Shown here: positions 6,096 through 14,023 of the stretch, piece by piece
Position numbering within the stretch: position 1 is the stretch's first letter
Layout of the letters: each line of letters begins with the position of its first letter
Source of the DNA: JBEIUO01 sp964549785
GTDB lineage: Bacteria > Planctomycetota > Phycisphaerae > Phycisphaerales > UBA1924
NCBI GenBank assembly: GCA_964549785.1
Contig: CAZJXA010000062.1
Coordinates: 1 to 15,494, forward strand
Length of the DNA stretch: 15,494 nt
Reading direction: 5' to 3'
The notes under the pieces: model-generated
Databases searched by the model: none
Seen by the model: the letters and a program-made list of their open reading frames with translations, nothing else
What the model was told of the DNA's origin: nothing
Program-made: the position numbers and the translations under genes

Positions 6096-6673
6096 TGGAT
6101 ACCTTGCCCCTCAGGCCTCGTGCATTCACGCTCATCGAGGCGTTATGCACCGTCCTTATCCTGAGCGTCGTCACCGCCCTCGTCCTTCCGTCACTCAGTG
6201 GCGCGAAGCGAGCAGCGCGGGGCGCCGCTTGCTTCTCAAACCTCCGGTCATTGGGTTTCGGCATCGCGACCTACGCCTCGGAGCACCGAGCGCTCCTCCC
6301 GCATGCAACCGAGCCGGCCGACCTCCGCGAGGGCCTGATCGCGCCGTTCGACACGCTCGCCGATCAGCTCCTGATCAGTCCCCCCGCCCGGATCAACGAC
6401 GTTGTGTACTCCGATCAACCGTTCAGGTGCCCGGCGGATGCGACTTTCGCGCGGACGCTCGGGACCAGCTACCGATACGTCCCCGCCGACTTCATGCGAA
6501 TCCCGGAAATTTGGGGCGGGCGGCCCCAAGTCGGGGTGACCCGCTTGTACGAGGCCGGGCCCGAGGATATGCCGCTCTTGGTTGATCTCGATCGGTTCCA
6601 CGGGCCCAGATCTCTTCGGTCCAGTGCCCAAGCCTTGTTCTACTCCCAGGCTGTTCGCAGATTGCCCGAATAG
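6095..6673 (+). CDS. Pseudopilin, second copy, divergent leader
   Basis: The 192-residue protein starts with a 10-residue basic leader and then FTLIEALCTVLILSVVTALV. Prepilin peptidase should cut between Ala10 and Phe11; Glu15 is the mature Glu5. The residue before the cut is Ala rather than the usual Gly, which a minority of prepilins tolerate. The C-terminal part has the VDLDRFHG and ALFY segments seen near the end of planctomycete pseudopilins with the H-X9-DG motif, but the DG is replaced (FYSQAVRRLP). I use the ATG at 6095, which overlaps the upstream TGA; a GTG directly before it (6092) is an alternative. It closes the five-gene exported-protein cluster. Confidence 0.82.
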   Translation: MDTLPLRPRAFTLIEALCTVLILSVVTALVLPSLSGAKRAARGAACFSNLRSLGFGIATYASEHRALLPHATEPADLREGLIAPFDTLADQLLISPPARINDVVYSDQPFRCPADATFARTLGTSYRYVPADFMRIPEIWGGRPQVGVTRLYEAGPEDMPLLVDLDRFHGPRSLRSSAQALFYSQAVRRLPE

Positions 6674-6977
6674 CAAGAGCGAGTTGAATCCACACGCAGG
6701 CGGATCGGCCAACCGCTCCGCGCCGAACGCGGCGACGTTCGTAGCAGGCGGACAAGGGGATATCGCTCGCGCGACAAACCCGCCGTGGCGAGCAAGCCAC
6801 CGGTAGCGACCCTTGCTGGTTCTGTCCACACCCAAAGAGATCTCGATGCGGCGGAAACGTATCAAACACGTGAAAGGGACGAACTGACCGCAAGCCAAGG
6901 GGCTACCCGTCGTTATGGTCACGCTTCGGCCCCATGCCAGAATCGCGACCACCAACCCGCTCCCACCACACTCTTCG
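6674..6977. other. Intergenic region between convergent genes
   Basis: No credible ORF is seen in about 300 bases. Two hairpins lie here. One is at 6700-6721 (GCGGA and TCCGC enclosing CGG and CCG with a 4-base loop), 26 bases after the pseudopilin stop. The other is at 6785-6800 (GTGGC with GCCAC). Neither has a T-run, but their position between convergent genes fits transcript ends. Confidence 0.5.
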
Positions 6978-8111
6978 TCAATGCCCGAACAGGTTCTTGT
7001 CGCCAAAGTATCCGTTCCGCTCGAAGTATTCCAGGGCTTCAACCGTCGAGCCGAAGACCTTGGTTGCCGTTTCGGTAATGAACGGGCTCGGTGCCTTCCT
7101 CGGCTTCCACACCACAAAAACCTCCTTGGTGTGCTCCCAGGCGTGCTGCAACTCCCGCTCCACGCCGCTGGAGAGGCCCGGGATCCCCTTGCCACCCTCA
7201 CCGGGAACTTCCGGGATGTAACTCACGATCATGTCCGACTGATCGATGAGTTTGAAATCCCGCATGTAGATCTGCCCGTCGATGTCCCCCGCGATGTCCA
7301 ACACCTCGCGCACCCGCACCTTCATGTTCGCCCCGCCCGCCTTGCCGCCAAACACATGCGGCGTGACTTCGAGATAGTCCTTCCCGTCCTTACTGGCCGC
7401 GATCGCCCGATCAAGGAGCAGTTTTTCGTCCACATCGCCGGGGTCGAACGTGATGAAATGCTCCGCCAAGGCCGCCCGGAAGTCGTCGATCTCCTTCAGG
7501 ATGTCCGGCATGTCCAGGACGTGGCTCATCGGGAAACTCGGATACACCCGCCGCATCTTCGGGCGGCAGACCAGCCGGAACAGCGACCGCGTCGTGAGCT
7601 CGTGCCGCCCACGTGAGAGAATGTAAAACTGACTCCCGGGGATCGCCTTGCTCATCAGTTCGGTCGCGAGGATCTCCTCCTCCCGCCACACCATGCAATC
7701 CTTCAACGTCGCATCGATCTCGTGTTCGTTGTGCAGCCGATGGTGGACCACCTCGATGTTGTCCACCAGGCAGATGAACACCTCCGGCGCCAGTTTCGTG
7801 ATCTGATCGTAATCGAACGCGCTGAAAAGCCCGTGCCGCCAGCGGAACGTCGCGTGCGTGTTCACCACCACGTTCTTGTGGTCGCGGGCCTCGTTGATGA
7901 TGTCCTTGAAAGCCGCCCGCCGCAGCGACGACAACCGCGAAAGCGGCAGGTCCAAAATCCGCCCCGGCCGCACGTCCGGCCCCTCGCGGTACATCAGGTC
8001 CCCGACATGAAAGACCTCCATCGACTCGCCCTGCCCACCCGCCAACGCCGCGGCGGCCTCCACATAGGGCTTCTTCTCCATCCCGATCTGACCCGTAATG
8101 ATCGCTCGCAT
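6978..8111 (-). CDS. Two-domain protein: adenylate-kinase-like N-terminus, nucleoside deoxyribosyltransferase-like C-terminus
   Basis: The 377-residue protein begins with a beta-strand and loop, RAIITGQIGMEKKPY, in the place of a P-loop. The normal GxxxxGK[ST] is altered: Glu12 replaces the last Gly and Lys14 the Ser/Thr, although Lys13 remains. Residues 80-120 (VVVNTHATFRW, VFICLVDN) follow the strand order of archaeal-type adenylate kinases. The C-terminal part, about residues 265-370, resembles nucleoside 2-deoxyribosyltransferase and nucleotide N-hydrolase folds. RDFKLIDQSDMIVSYIPE gives the acidic strand, and SSGVERELQHAW at 314-325 matches the S-x-G-x-x-x-E helix carrying the catalytic Glu. 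A nucleotide-handling role is likely, the reaction unknown. No membrane segment is seen and no clear Shine-Dalgarno precedes the ATG at 8111. Confidence 0.7.
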   Translation of the reverse strand: MRAIITGQIGMEKKPYVEAAAALAGGQGESMEVFHVGDLMYREGPDVRPGRILDLPLSRLSSLRRAAFKDIINEARDHKNVVVNTHATFRWRHGLFSAFDYDQITKLAPEVFICLVDNIEVVHHRLHNEHEIDATLKDCMVWREEEILATELMSKAIPGSQFYILSRGRHELTTRSLFRLVCRPKMRRVYPSFPMSHVLDMPDILKEIDDFRAALAEHFITFDPGDVDEKLLLDRAIAASKDGKDYLEVTPHVFGGKAGGANMKVRVREVLDIAGDIDGQIYMRDFKLIDQSDMIVSYIPEVPGEGGKGIPGLSSGVERELQHAWEHTKEVFVVWKPRKAPSPFITETATKVFGSTVEALEYFERNGYFGDKNLFGH

Positions 8112-8179
8112 AACGCGAAGCGTAGTTGGCCGCCGCGTTCTACGGCGAATGACCCGCCCCGCGTACCATCCTTTCGCAA

Positions 8180-8253
8180 GCGCCCGTAGCTCAGTTGGAT
8201 AGAGCGGCGGTTTCCTAAACCGCAGGCCGGCAGTTCGAACCTGCCCGGGCGCG
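8180..8253 (+). tRNA. tRNA-Arg (anticodon CCU)
   Basis: A complete cloverleaf can be drawn. The acceptor stem is GCGCCCG with CGGGCGC, the D-stem GCTC with GAGC, the anticodon stem GCGGT with ACCGC, and the T-arm GGCAG-TTCGAAC-CTGCC. The 7-base anticodon loop TTCCTAA places CCT at 8214-8216, which reads AGG. The discriminator base is G (8253) and CCA is not encoded. A TACCAT (8164-8169) 10 bases upstream may be its -10; no good -35 is seen. Confidence 0.97.
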
Positions 8254-8294
8254 TTTCGAGAACCTCGTCAGGCGGTGGTCCGGAGCCACGAAGA

Positions 8295-10205
8295 ATGAGA
8301 ACACCATCAGCGTCCCGCGCCGCCGCCGCCGCCGCGATCCTTGCAGCGCTGACGGGCTCCGCGGCGGGCCACGCCATGCAACCCGAGCCGTCTCCAGCGG
8401 CTGCGGCCGCGAGCCAACCGGTTCAACCGCTGCCCCCGCAGATCGTTCTTGGCCAAAGGTCGGCGCTGGCGATGTCGGCCCGGGTTCCGCTTTCCACGGT
8501 CGTCATCGTTTCCAATGCAGTTTCCTACTGCCGGGCCATCGCCGCGTGGTCGTCCACCGCGATCTTCCCGGTGCTCGTCGATGACGGTTCCTTTGAAGCA
8601 AGGGAAGACATCGCCCGCTTCGTGCGAGGGTACCAGCCGGCCCATGTTGTTCGCTGGAACAATCCCCCTTCCACTGCGGGCGCTCCGGCCGCCGACGGCG
8701 CGGGTGCCGACTCGTTTTCGCCGGTGGATGTCAACTTGGTCACCGTCGCCCTGGGCGAAGCACTCCTGCCCGATCGCGCGTCGGGCGTGACGGGCGAGCC
8801 GCCCTCGGGTGGTACGGCCCCGACCGCACCCGTCCCCGCAGCGGCGACCGATCTGGGCCTCGTCTTCGCGGGCCTGAATGACCCCGCGTGGACGGCGGGG
8901 CTCGCGCTTGCCGCGGGCCGCGGCCAATCTCTGCACTGGCTCGACGTTCGTCAGCAGGTGGACGGGTACCTCTCAATGGCCGAAGCGGCCAAGGTTTCGG
9001 CGGACGTGCGCGCGGCCGCCCGGGCCTCCGGTTTACCCTTCGCGGCACTCGGCGACACCCTCGACGCCGTCACCTTGTGCGTCAACGCCCCGATCAAGTT
9101 CCGTCCCTCGGAGTCGGCGCCCGCGATGCTCGCGCTGACGGACTTTGTCGGCCGCACCAACGACGGGACCGACGAAAACCCGCGCTGGGCCTGGTGCGGA
9201 CAAGTTCACGGAACCGCCGCCCAAGCCGCCTATCGGGCCATGAGTTCTCTCTTCATCCAGCCCCGCACCGCATGGCTCTTCGACGGCTATCCCAACACCC
9301 CCGGTTGGAACGAGTTTGACGCCACCGCTTCGGGCGATCTCCTGAAGAAAATCGGCTTCGGTGTGGAAGTTCTGGATACGCCCGGGCAGAGCGCCCGCGA
9401 TTGGCGCATCCGCTGCGCCCGGCCCATCCACGCCGGGCTGATCGCCGTCACCACCAAGGGCAACTCGGATTTCTTCGACCTGGAGCCCGGGCAGTGCAAG
9501 CCCGACGACGTCCCCATCGTCACGACGCCGTTCGCCCTCCACTTCACGCATTCATGGTCCATCGAACGGCCGACGGATCGCGGCACCGTCGGCGGCCGCT
9601 GGTTGGAACGCGGCGCGTTCATGTACGTCGGCTCGGTTCACGAGCCCTTCCTGCACGCGTTCGTCCCCACGCCCACCTTCGTCGGTCGTGCGGCGTCCGG
9701 AGCTCCTTTCATTGCTTCGGCCCGACACGAACTGGGACCGGTGGGGTCCAAGCCTTGGAAGGTCGCCACCCTGGGTGATCCGCTCTTCTCGCTCGTCAAC
9801 CGGCCCAAGCCGGTCGACCGATCCCTCGCGCTTGCGGGAACCGTGGCGGTGGGCGACTCCCTTCGCGAAGACCTGACTGCCGGTAACTATGCCGACGCGA
9901 TCGACACCTTGGTGCTCTTGGGGCGCGACGCAGACGCCGCGAAGCTCGGCATCAAAATTCGCGACGAAAAGCCCGACGCCTTCCGCGGCGGGGTTGCGGC
10001 CCGGACCATTCTCCCCCTCTTTCGGCAGGGTCAGAACCGCGAAGTTCTGCTGGCGTTCGCGCTGGCGGACCTGAAGGACCGGCGAAACCCGGCCCTGCGC
10101 GATGCCGCGTCGCTGGCCTCGTTCCCGTTCCGCGAGTCGGGCGCGGAGGAGGCCGAAGTACGGGCCGCGCTTGACCTTCTTAACGCCGGCTCGCCCGCCC
10201 CTTGA
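8295..10205 (+). CDS. Secreted TIGR03790-like protein with caspase/gingipain-like fold features
   Basis: The 636-residue product has an Ala-rich signal peptide (cleavage expected after GHA or slightly before, near residues 24-27) and a low-complexity Pro/Ala linker. Residues about 60-125 form a compact alpha/beta region (TVVIVSNAVSYC, FPVLVDDGSF). Residues about 425-500 carry the most recognisable part: GAFMYVGSVHEPF and, further on, KVATLGDPLF at 489-498. Planctomycete TIGR03790 proteins and C25-type peptidases end their core with such a G-[A/S]-V-x-E-P and GDPL pair. The last 130 residues look helical and TPR-like. Whether it is an active peptidase is unclear; I do not identify a catalytic Cys. 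GGAG lies 9 bases before the ATG. The gene is 41 bases after the tRNA and converges with the mutase gene. Confidence 0.65.
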   Translation: MRTPSASRAAAAAAILAALTGSAAGHAMQPEPSPAAAAASQPVQPLPPQIVLGQRSALAMSARVPLSTVVIVSNAVSYCRAIAAWSSTAIFPVLVDDGSFEAREDIARFVRGYQPAHVVRWNNPPSTAGAPAADGAGADSFSPVDVNLVTVALGEALLPDRASGVTGEPPSGGTAPTAPVPAAATDLGLVFAGLNDPAWTAGLALAAGRGQSLHWLDVRQQVDGYLSMAEAAKVSADVRAAARASGLPFAALGDTLDAVTLCVNAPIKFRPSESAPAMLALTDFVGRTNDGTDENPRWAWCGQVHGTAAQAAYRAMSSLFIQPRTAWLFDGYPNTPGWNEFDATASGDLLKKIGFGVEVLDTPGQSARDWRIRCARPIHAGLIAVTTKGNSDFFDLEPGQCKPDDVPIVTTPFALHFTHSWSIERPTDRGTVGGRWLERGAFMYVGSVHEPFLHAFVPTPTFVGRAASGAPFIASARHELGPVGSKPWKVATLGDPLFSLVNRPKPVDRSLALAGTVAVGDSLREDLTAGNYADAIDTLVLLGRDADAAKLGIKIRDEKPDAFRGGVAARTILPLFRQGQNREVLLAFALADLKDRRNPALRDAASLASFPFRESGAEEAEVRAALDLLNAGSPAP

Positions 10206-10239
10206 TTTTGGTTCTGCTGGTAACCGTTCGCGATATCTA

Positions 10240-11898
10240 TCAGCCGGCCCCGATCTCTTCCCTTGAAATCGGCCCGGCTTTGATATCACCCGCCTCAGCC
10301 CCTTCAACCGCGTTTGCCCGCCCGCTCGGTCGCGGCTCGGTGTAGCCCGCGGTCCGCTCGATCCGCTTTTCACCGCTCCCCGCATGGCTGGGGCGTTCAT
10401 GCACCGCCGCCTCGCGTCCGTGTTCGGTGACGGTGTAAACCATGCCGATCGTGGTCTCGGGTTCGCCCAGCAGCAGGCGGTTCACCAGTTCCACGCCCTG
10501 CATAAGGGTGTGGTCGGTATTCGCGACCTCATACTTCCACATCCCAAAACGTCCGCGCGAGTAAATCGAGCGGCCCTCGAGCCAAGGGATGACGGTGGTG
10601 AGGATCGCATCACGATCGACCGTCGGAGTCGGGTACGAGTAGTCGGCGTAGTGACACCACTTGGACACAATGTTGGCGCGTTCTCCAGGCTCAAGAAGAC
10701 CGGCGTTCTCAAGCCCGGTGATGGTTTCTTCGATGATCGCGTCCGGGTTCCTGCCAGCCTGTCCAGCGGTTGGTTTTTCCGACGATTCGCTGGTCTCGCA
10801 CAACAGCGAGTAGTAATGCTCCCGATCCGGGGTCATGTTGGGCGAGTAATTGGAGAGATACGTCACGCGATAGAACGGGCAGTTGTCCTCCGGGAAGTAC
10901 ATCCAACTCTTGGTGTCGGGCGTCCCGCCGCCGGGTGTCCGGCTCTTCAAGCCGATCCCGACCATGTATCCGGCGGAATGACGCAGGCCCGCCGCGGCGT
11001 GCGCGATCCGCGCCAGTTCGCCCGGCTCGCGCTCGCTCCGCAGCACCGTGCCGCACAAAATGTCGAGCGGCATGGTCGAAACCAGCGTGTCGTACCGTTG
11101 GGTGGAACCGTCGGCAAAGGTCACGACCTTGGCATCGATGTCGATCGTCTCGACCCGCTTGTTCAGCTGCACACGCGAGCCCGCGGGCTCGGTGCCGTCT
11201 TCGGCAAGGCCCAGGGCGGGTCCGAATCGACGGTAGAACTCTCCGGTCCCGCCCCGCAGCGGAAACTTGAACTGGTTGTTCGGCCCCCAACCAAAGTCGT
11301 CGGACCCCAGGATGACGTTCTTGAGAGCCCGCTCGATGTCGATCACCGCGACCCGTTCCCCGATCCACTCTTTGTTCATCATCTCGGGGGGGTGTGCCCA
11401 CACCTTGAAGTTGTACGGCCGCATGAAATGCCGCGCGATCCCGTCGCCGAAAACCGCATCGATGAACTCTCCGAAGTTCCGGGCCTCGGCGTGACTCTTG
11501 ACCGGTCCCTTGCCGGACTGGGCCTTGATCAAGCCGGAAAGGCACTCAAACGCGGCCTGCGGCGGCAGGTAGCGAACGTTGTTCTGGAACGGATAGGGCA
11601 CCCAGCGATCCATCATCCGCACCCAACTCTCGCGGTTGTTCAGCGTGAACTCATCACCCATCAATTTCTCGAAACACGCGTCGTAATACTTGTAGTGGCT
11701 GAACATGACGTGCCCGCCGATGTCCCAGGTGAACCCGGCGTCGTCCGTGAAACTGTGAGCGAGGCCGCCCACATATGGGTTGCGGTCCACCACCACGAAG
11801 TCGTGGTAGCCAAGTTCCTTCAGGCGGTAACCCGCTCCCAGACCCGTGGGCCCGGCACCAAGAATCAAGATTCGACCGGGGTTTTTCAACGCGCTCAT
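10240..11898 (-). CDS. UDP-galactopyranose mutase, eukaryotic (fungal) type
   Basis: The 552-residue flavoenzyme should interconvert UDP-galactopyranose and UDP-galactofuranose, the precursor of galactofuranose in surface glycans. ILGAGPTGLGAGYRL (Gly14, Gly16, Gly19) is the FAD-binding loop and Asp38 ends the second strand. Several segments match what I recall of the Aspergillus fumigatus enzyme: GGHVMFSHY at 61-69 (His63, Phe66), MRPYNFKVWA at 159-168, WIGERVA with Arg182, YFPEDNCPFYR with Arg344, SNYSP, and RGRFGMWKYEVANTDH at 448-463. The last 60 residues are low-complexity and probably disordered. It is cytoplasmic and shows no close operon partner. A generic protoporphyrinogen-oxidase-like annotation is possible but fits less well. 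No strong ribosome site precedes the ATG at 11898. Confidence 0.85.
   Translation of the reverse strand: MSALKNPGRILILGAGPTGLGAGYRLKELGYHDFVVVDRNPYVGGLAHSFTDDAGFTWDIGGHVMFSHYKYYDACFEKLMGDEFTLNNRESWVRMMDRWVPYPFQNNVRYLPPQAAFECLSGLIKAQSGKGPVKSHAEARNFGEFIDAVFGDGIARHFMRPYNFKVWAHPPEMMNKEWIGERVAVIDIERALKNVILGSDDFGWGPNNQFKFPLRGGTGEFYRRFGPALGLAEDGTEPAGSRVQLNKRVETIDIDAKVVTFADGSTQRYDTLVSTMPLDILCGTVLRSEREPGELARIAHAAAGLRHSAGYMVGIGLKSRTPGGGTPDTKSWMYFPEDNCPFYRVTYLSNYSPNMTPDREHYYSLLCETSESSEKPTAGQAGRNPDAIIEETITGLENAGLLEPGERANIVSKWCHYADYSYPTPTVDRDAILTTVIPWLEGRSIYSRGRFGMWKYEVANTDHTLMQGVELVNRLLLGEPETTIGMVYTVTEHGREAAVHERPSHAGSGEKRIERTAGYTEPRPSGRANAVEGAEAGDIKAGPISREEIGAG
10243..10278. terminator. Imperfect hairpin at the end of the mutase gene
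   Basis: GCCGG-CC-CCGAT (10243-10254) pairs with ATCGG-C-CCGGC (10268-10278) over a 13-base loop, with an unequal internal bulge. It lies between two convergent genes, inside the last codons of the mutase, and could serve transcripts from either side. Only a short TTT follows on the + strand, so this is a weak call. Confidence 0.3.
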
Positions 11899-11995
11899 TC
11901 AACCCGCAGGGTAGCGAAGGGAGAAGGCATCCGGCATCGGCTCTCGGGTGCGGCTGACGCTGCAATCGTAAGGCGATGTCGATAAAGGAATTACG

Positions 11996-12160
11996 CTAGG
12001 CCAGACCGACCCTGACCGAAAATTCATCCATTTCGTACCGCTCGCGCGCCATCCGCCACCGGGCCGCTCTATCTATGGCGTCCTGAAATAACCCCTCGCC
12101 CGAAACTTCCACACACGCTCTTTTCGCTCCGGCCGCGGCAATCAACCGCGTCCCACTCAT
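11996..12160 (-). CDS. Possible small protein of 54 residues, unknown
   Basis: An ATG at 12160 opens a frame of 54 codons ending in TAG. The second half reads like a soluble amphipathic helix followed by a strand (AIDRAARWRMARERYEMDEF then SVRVGLA), and most third positions are G or C, as in neighbouring genes. It would fill an otherwise empty 306-base interval between two divergent genes. No Shine-Dalgarno is visible, and its start overlaps the upstream region of vgrG. It could be a real small gene, a remnant, or chance. I do not recognise a family. Confidence 0.35.
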   Translation of the reverse strand: MSGTRLIAAAGAKRACVEVSGEGLFQDAIDRAARWRMARERYEMDEFSVRVGLA

Positions 12161-12162
12161 CG

Positions 12163-12171
12163 TGGTATTCT
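12163..12171 (+). promoter_or_regulatory. Extended -10 promoter candidate for vgrG
   Basis: TGG directly followed by TATTCT gives the TGn extension plus a hexamer with 4 of 6 consensus bases. Transcription would start near 12178, leaving a leader of about 27 bases before the ATG at 12205. No good -35 is present, which extended -10 promoters can do without. Confidence 0.3.
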
Positions 12172-12204
12172 GCGCGTTCGGATCCGCCCAAGGAAACCCC
12201 TCCG

Positions 12205-13923
12205 ATGCCTTTTCGCACTCAAATCCACCGCACCGCCGCCGTGAGCACCCCGCTCGGCCCCGATGTTCTCCTCCTTCAGCGAGCCCGCGGCCACGAGGAA
12301 ATGGGACGCTCCTTCGAGTTCGATCTCGACCTCCTTTCCGAACTCCCCGACATTCCCCTCGAGAACATCGCCGGGCATCGCATGACGCTGCGTCTCAACT
12401 GCGACGGCCAACGAACCCGCATCTGGAACGGGTTCGTACGCTCCTTCACCCGCTCCGGCTTCGACGGCGACCTCACCCGCTATCGCGCGGTCCTCGTGCC
12501 GTGGACGTGGCTGCTGACGCGCCGCACCGATTGCCGCATCTTTCATACGAAGAACGTCCGCGAGATCATCGAGGAGGTCTTCAAGGGGTACACGGGCCTT
12601 GCCGACGTCGATTGGACATGCCTCACCCGTTCCTACGCCAAGCGCGAATACTGCGTCCAGTACCGTGAATCAGACTTCCAGTTTGTGAGCCGGTTGCTTG
12701 AAAAAGAAGGCATCGCCTACCACTTCCGCCATGAAGAAGGGCAGGACGACGACGGCGACCGCCACACGCTCGTCTTGACCGACGCCCCCAGTTGCCACGC
12801 CACGGTCGAAGGCTGCGAAAGCCTCCCCTTCCGCATCCGGCGGCAGGACAGCCGAGACGTTGAGCATGTGCGGGAATGGAACAGCCGCCGCACCGTCGAG
12901 CCCTCCGCCGTCTTCTTCCAGGATTACGACTTCACCGTACCTTCCAAACTCCTCAACGCCCGGGCCCGCGTGAAGCGCGAAGACGGACTCCCCAACCTCG
13001 AAGTATTTGATTACTCCGCCGGCTACACCGACCTCGACCTCGGCAAAAACTACGCAAAAGACGCCCTTGAACACTTGGAGGCCTGCGAGGAAGTCCATAC
13101 CGCCAACAGCAACTGCCGCCTTGTTGCCTGCGGCCACACCCTGAACCTCTCGGGCCACCCCGACAACGCCCAGAACCGCGAGTACCTCATCACCCGCGCC
13201 GAGTTTGAGTTCGGCAACGACGAGTTCGGGACCAAGCGTGCCGCGGCGGCGACCACCGCAGAGGAAGAAACGCCCGAACAGTTCCAGTGCAGTTTCCACG
13301 CCATCGACATCCGCAAACCCTTCCGCCCGGCACGGTCAACACCCGTGCCCACGGTCCTGGGCTCGCAGACGGCGATCGTCACCGGTCGCCCCTCCGACGA
13401 AATCTGTATCGACCGCCACTCCCGCATCAAGGTCCAGTTCCACTGGGACCGCTACGGCAATTGGGACGACAACTCCTCCTGTTGGATCCGCGTCAGCCAG
13501 CCCTGGGCCGGCAAGAACTACGGCGGCCTCGCCATCCCCCGCATCGGCCAGGAAGTCATCATCGACTTCCTCGAAGGTGACCCCGACCGCCCCATCGTGA
13601 CCGGCCGCGTCTATAACGGTGCCAACATGCCCCCGATCTCGGGCGGCGGTCGGAACATGCGGGCCGCCAAGCAGAAAGCCAACCTCTCGAACGCGGTCGG
13701 GTCGAAGCGATTGAAGGCGGAACGCGATCTCACCTTCGGGCAAGAGCAGGTCTCGAGCCCGCACGTCCCGGGGCACGGCAGCGTCGATCACGATGAGGTT
13801 GAGCGAAGGATCGCGGAGTCCAAACTCGGGACCAACCGTCCGGGCAATCTCTCCGACTACATCGCCGGCACTCACGTGCGGCCCGCGGCCACCGTCGTCA
13901 GCCGTGGCTCGCCGCTACCGGGT
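12205..13923 (+). CDS. vgrG: Type VI secretion tip protein VgrG, N-terminal part (cut by assembly gap)
   Basis: VgrG trimers form the puncturing spike of the type VI secretion system. Visible here are 573 residues. Residues 14-370 are the gp27-like base: PLGPDVLLLQRARGHEEMGR, then PWTWLLTRRTDCRIF at 99-113, and REYCVQYRESDFQFVSRLLE at 147-166. All are family hallmarks. Residues 399-477 are the gp5-like OB-fold, with RIKVQFHWDRYG, SQPWAGKNYGG, PRIGQEVIIDFLEGDPDRP and ending in NMPP. Normally the beta-helix begins within about 25 residues. Here an unusual charged segment (480-545) and a Gly/Pro-containing stretch run into the gap. The coding continues at 14024. AAGGA lies 10 bases before the ATG, and an extended -10 lies upstream. 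Confidence 0.95.
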
Positions 13924-14023
13924 NNNNNNNNNNNNNNNNNNNNNNNNNNNNNNNNNNNNNNNNNNNNNNNNNNNNNNNNNNNNNNNNNNNNNNNNNNNNN
14001 NNNNNNNNNNNNNNNNNNNNNNN
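13924..14023. other. Assembly gap, exactly 100 N, inside vgrG
   Basis: This is a placeholder of exactly 100 N. The VgrG frame ends on a full codon at 13923 and resumes on a full codon at 14024, so the true missing length should be a multiple of three if no frameshift exists. The DNA just after the gap is a Gly-rich repeat, a likely reason for the assembly break. Confidence 0.97.

Noticed and set aside
6785..7078. 97-codon + strand frame overlapping the end of the two-domain nucleotide protein
   Set aside because: It starts with GTG, has no ribosome site, overlaps a good minus strand gene by 100 bases and has a random-looking composition.
8180..8253. tRNA-Arg as an integration site for a mobile island
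   Set aside because: I found no integrase, no repeated copy of the tRNA 3' end elsewhere in the window and no composition step at its border.
10384..11985. 533-codon + strand frame opposite the galactopyranose mutase
   Set aside because: The minus strand encodes a clear flavoenzyme with conserved motifs throughout. The + frame has no signature and extends beyond the gene only by chance.
12670..13299. 209-codon minus strand frame opposite VgrG
   Set aside because: The opposite strand carries conserved VgrG sequence over the whole span.
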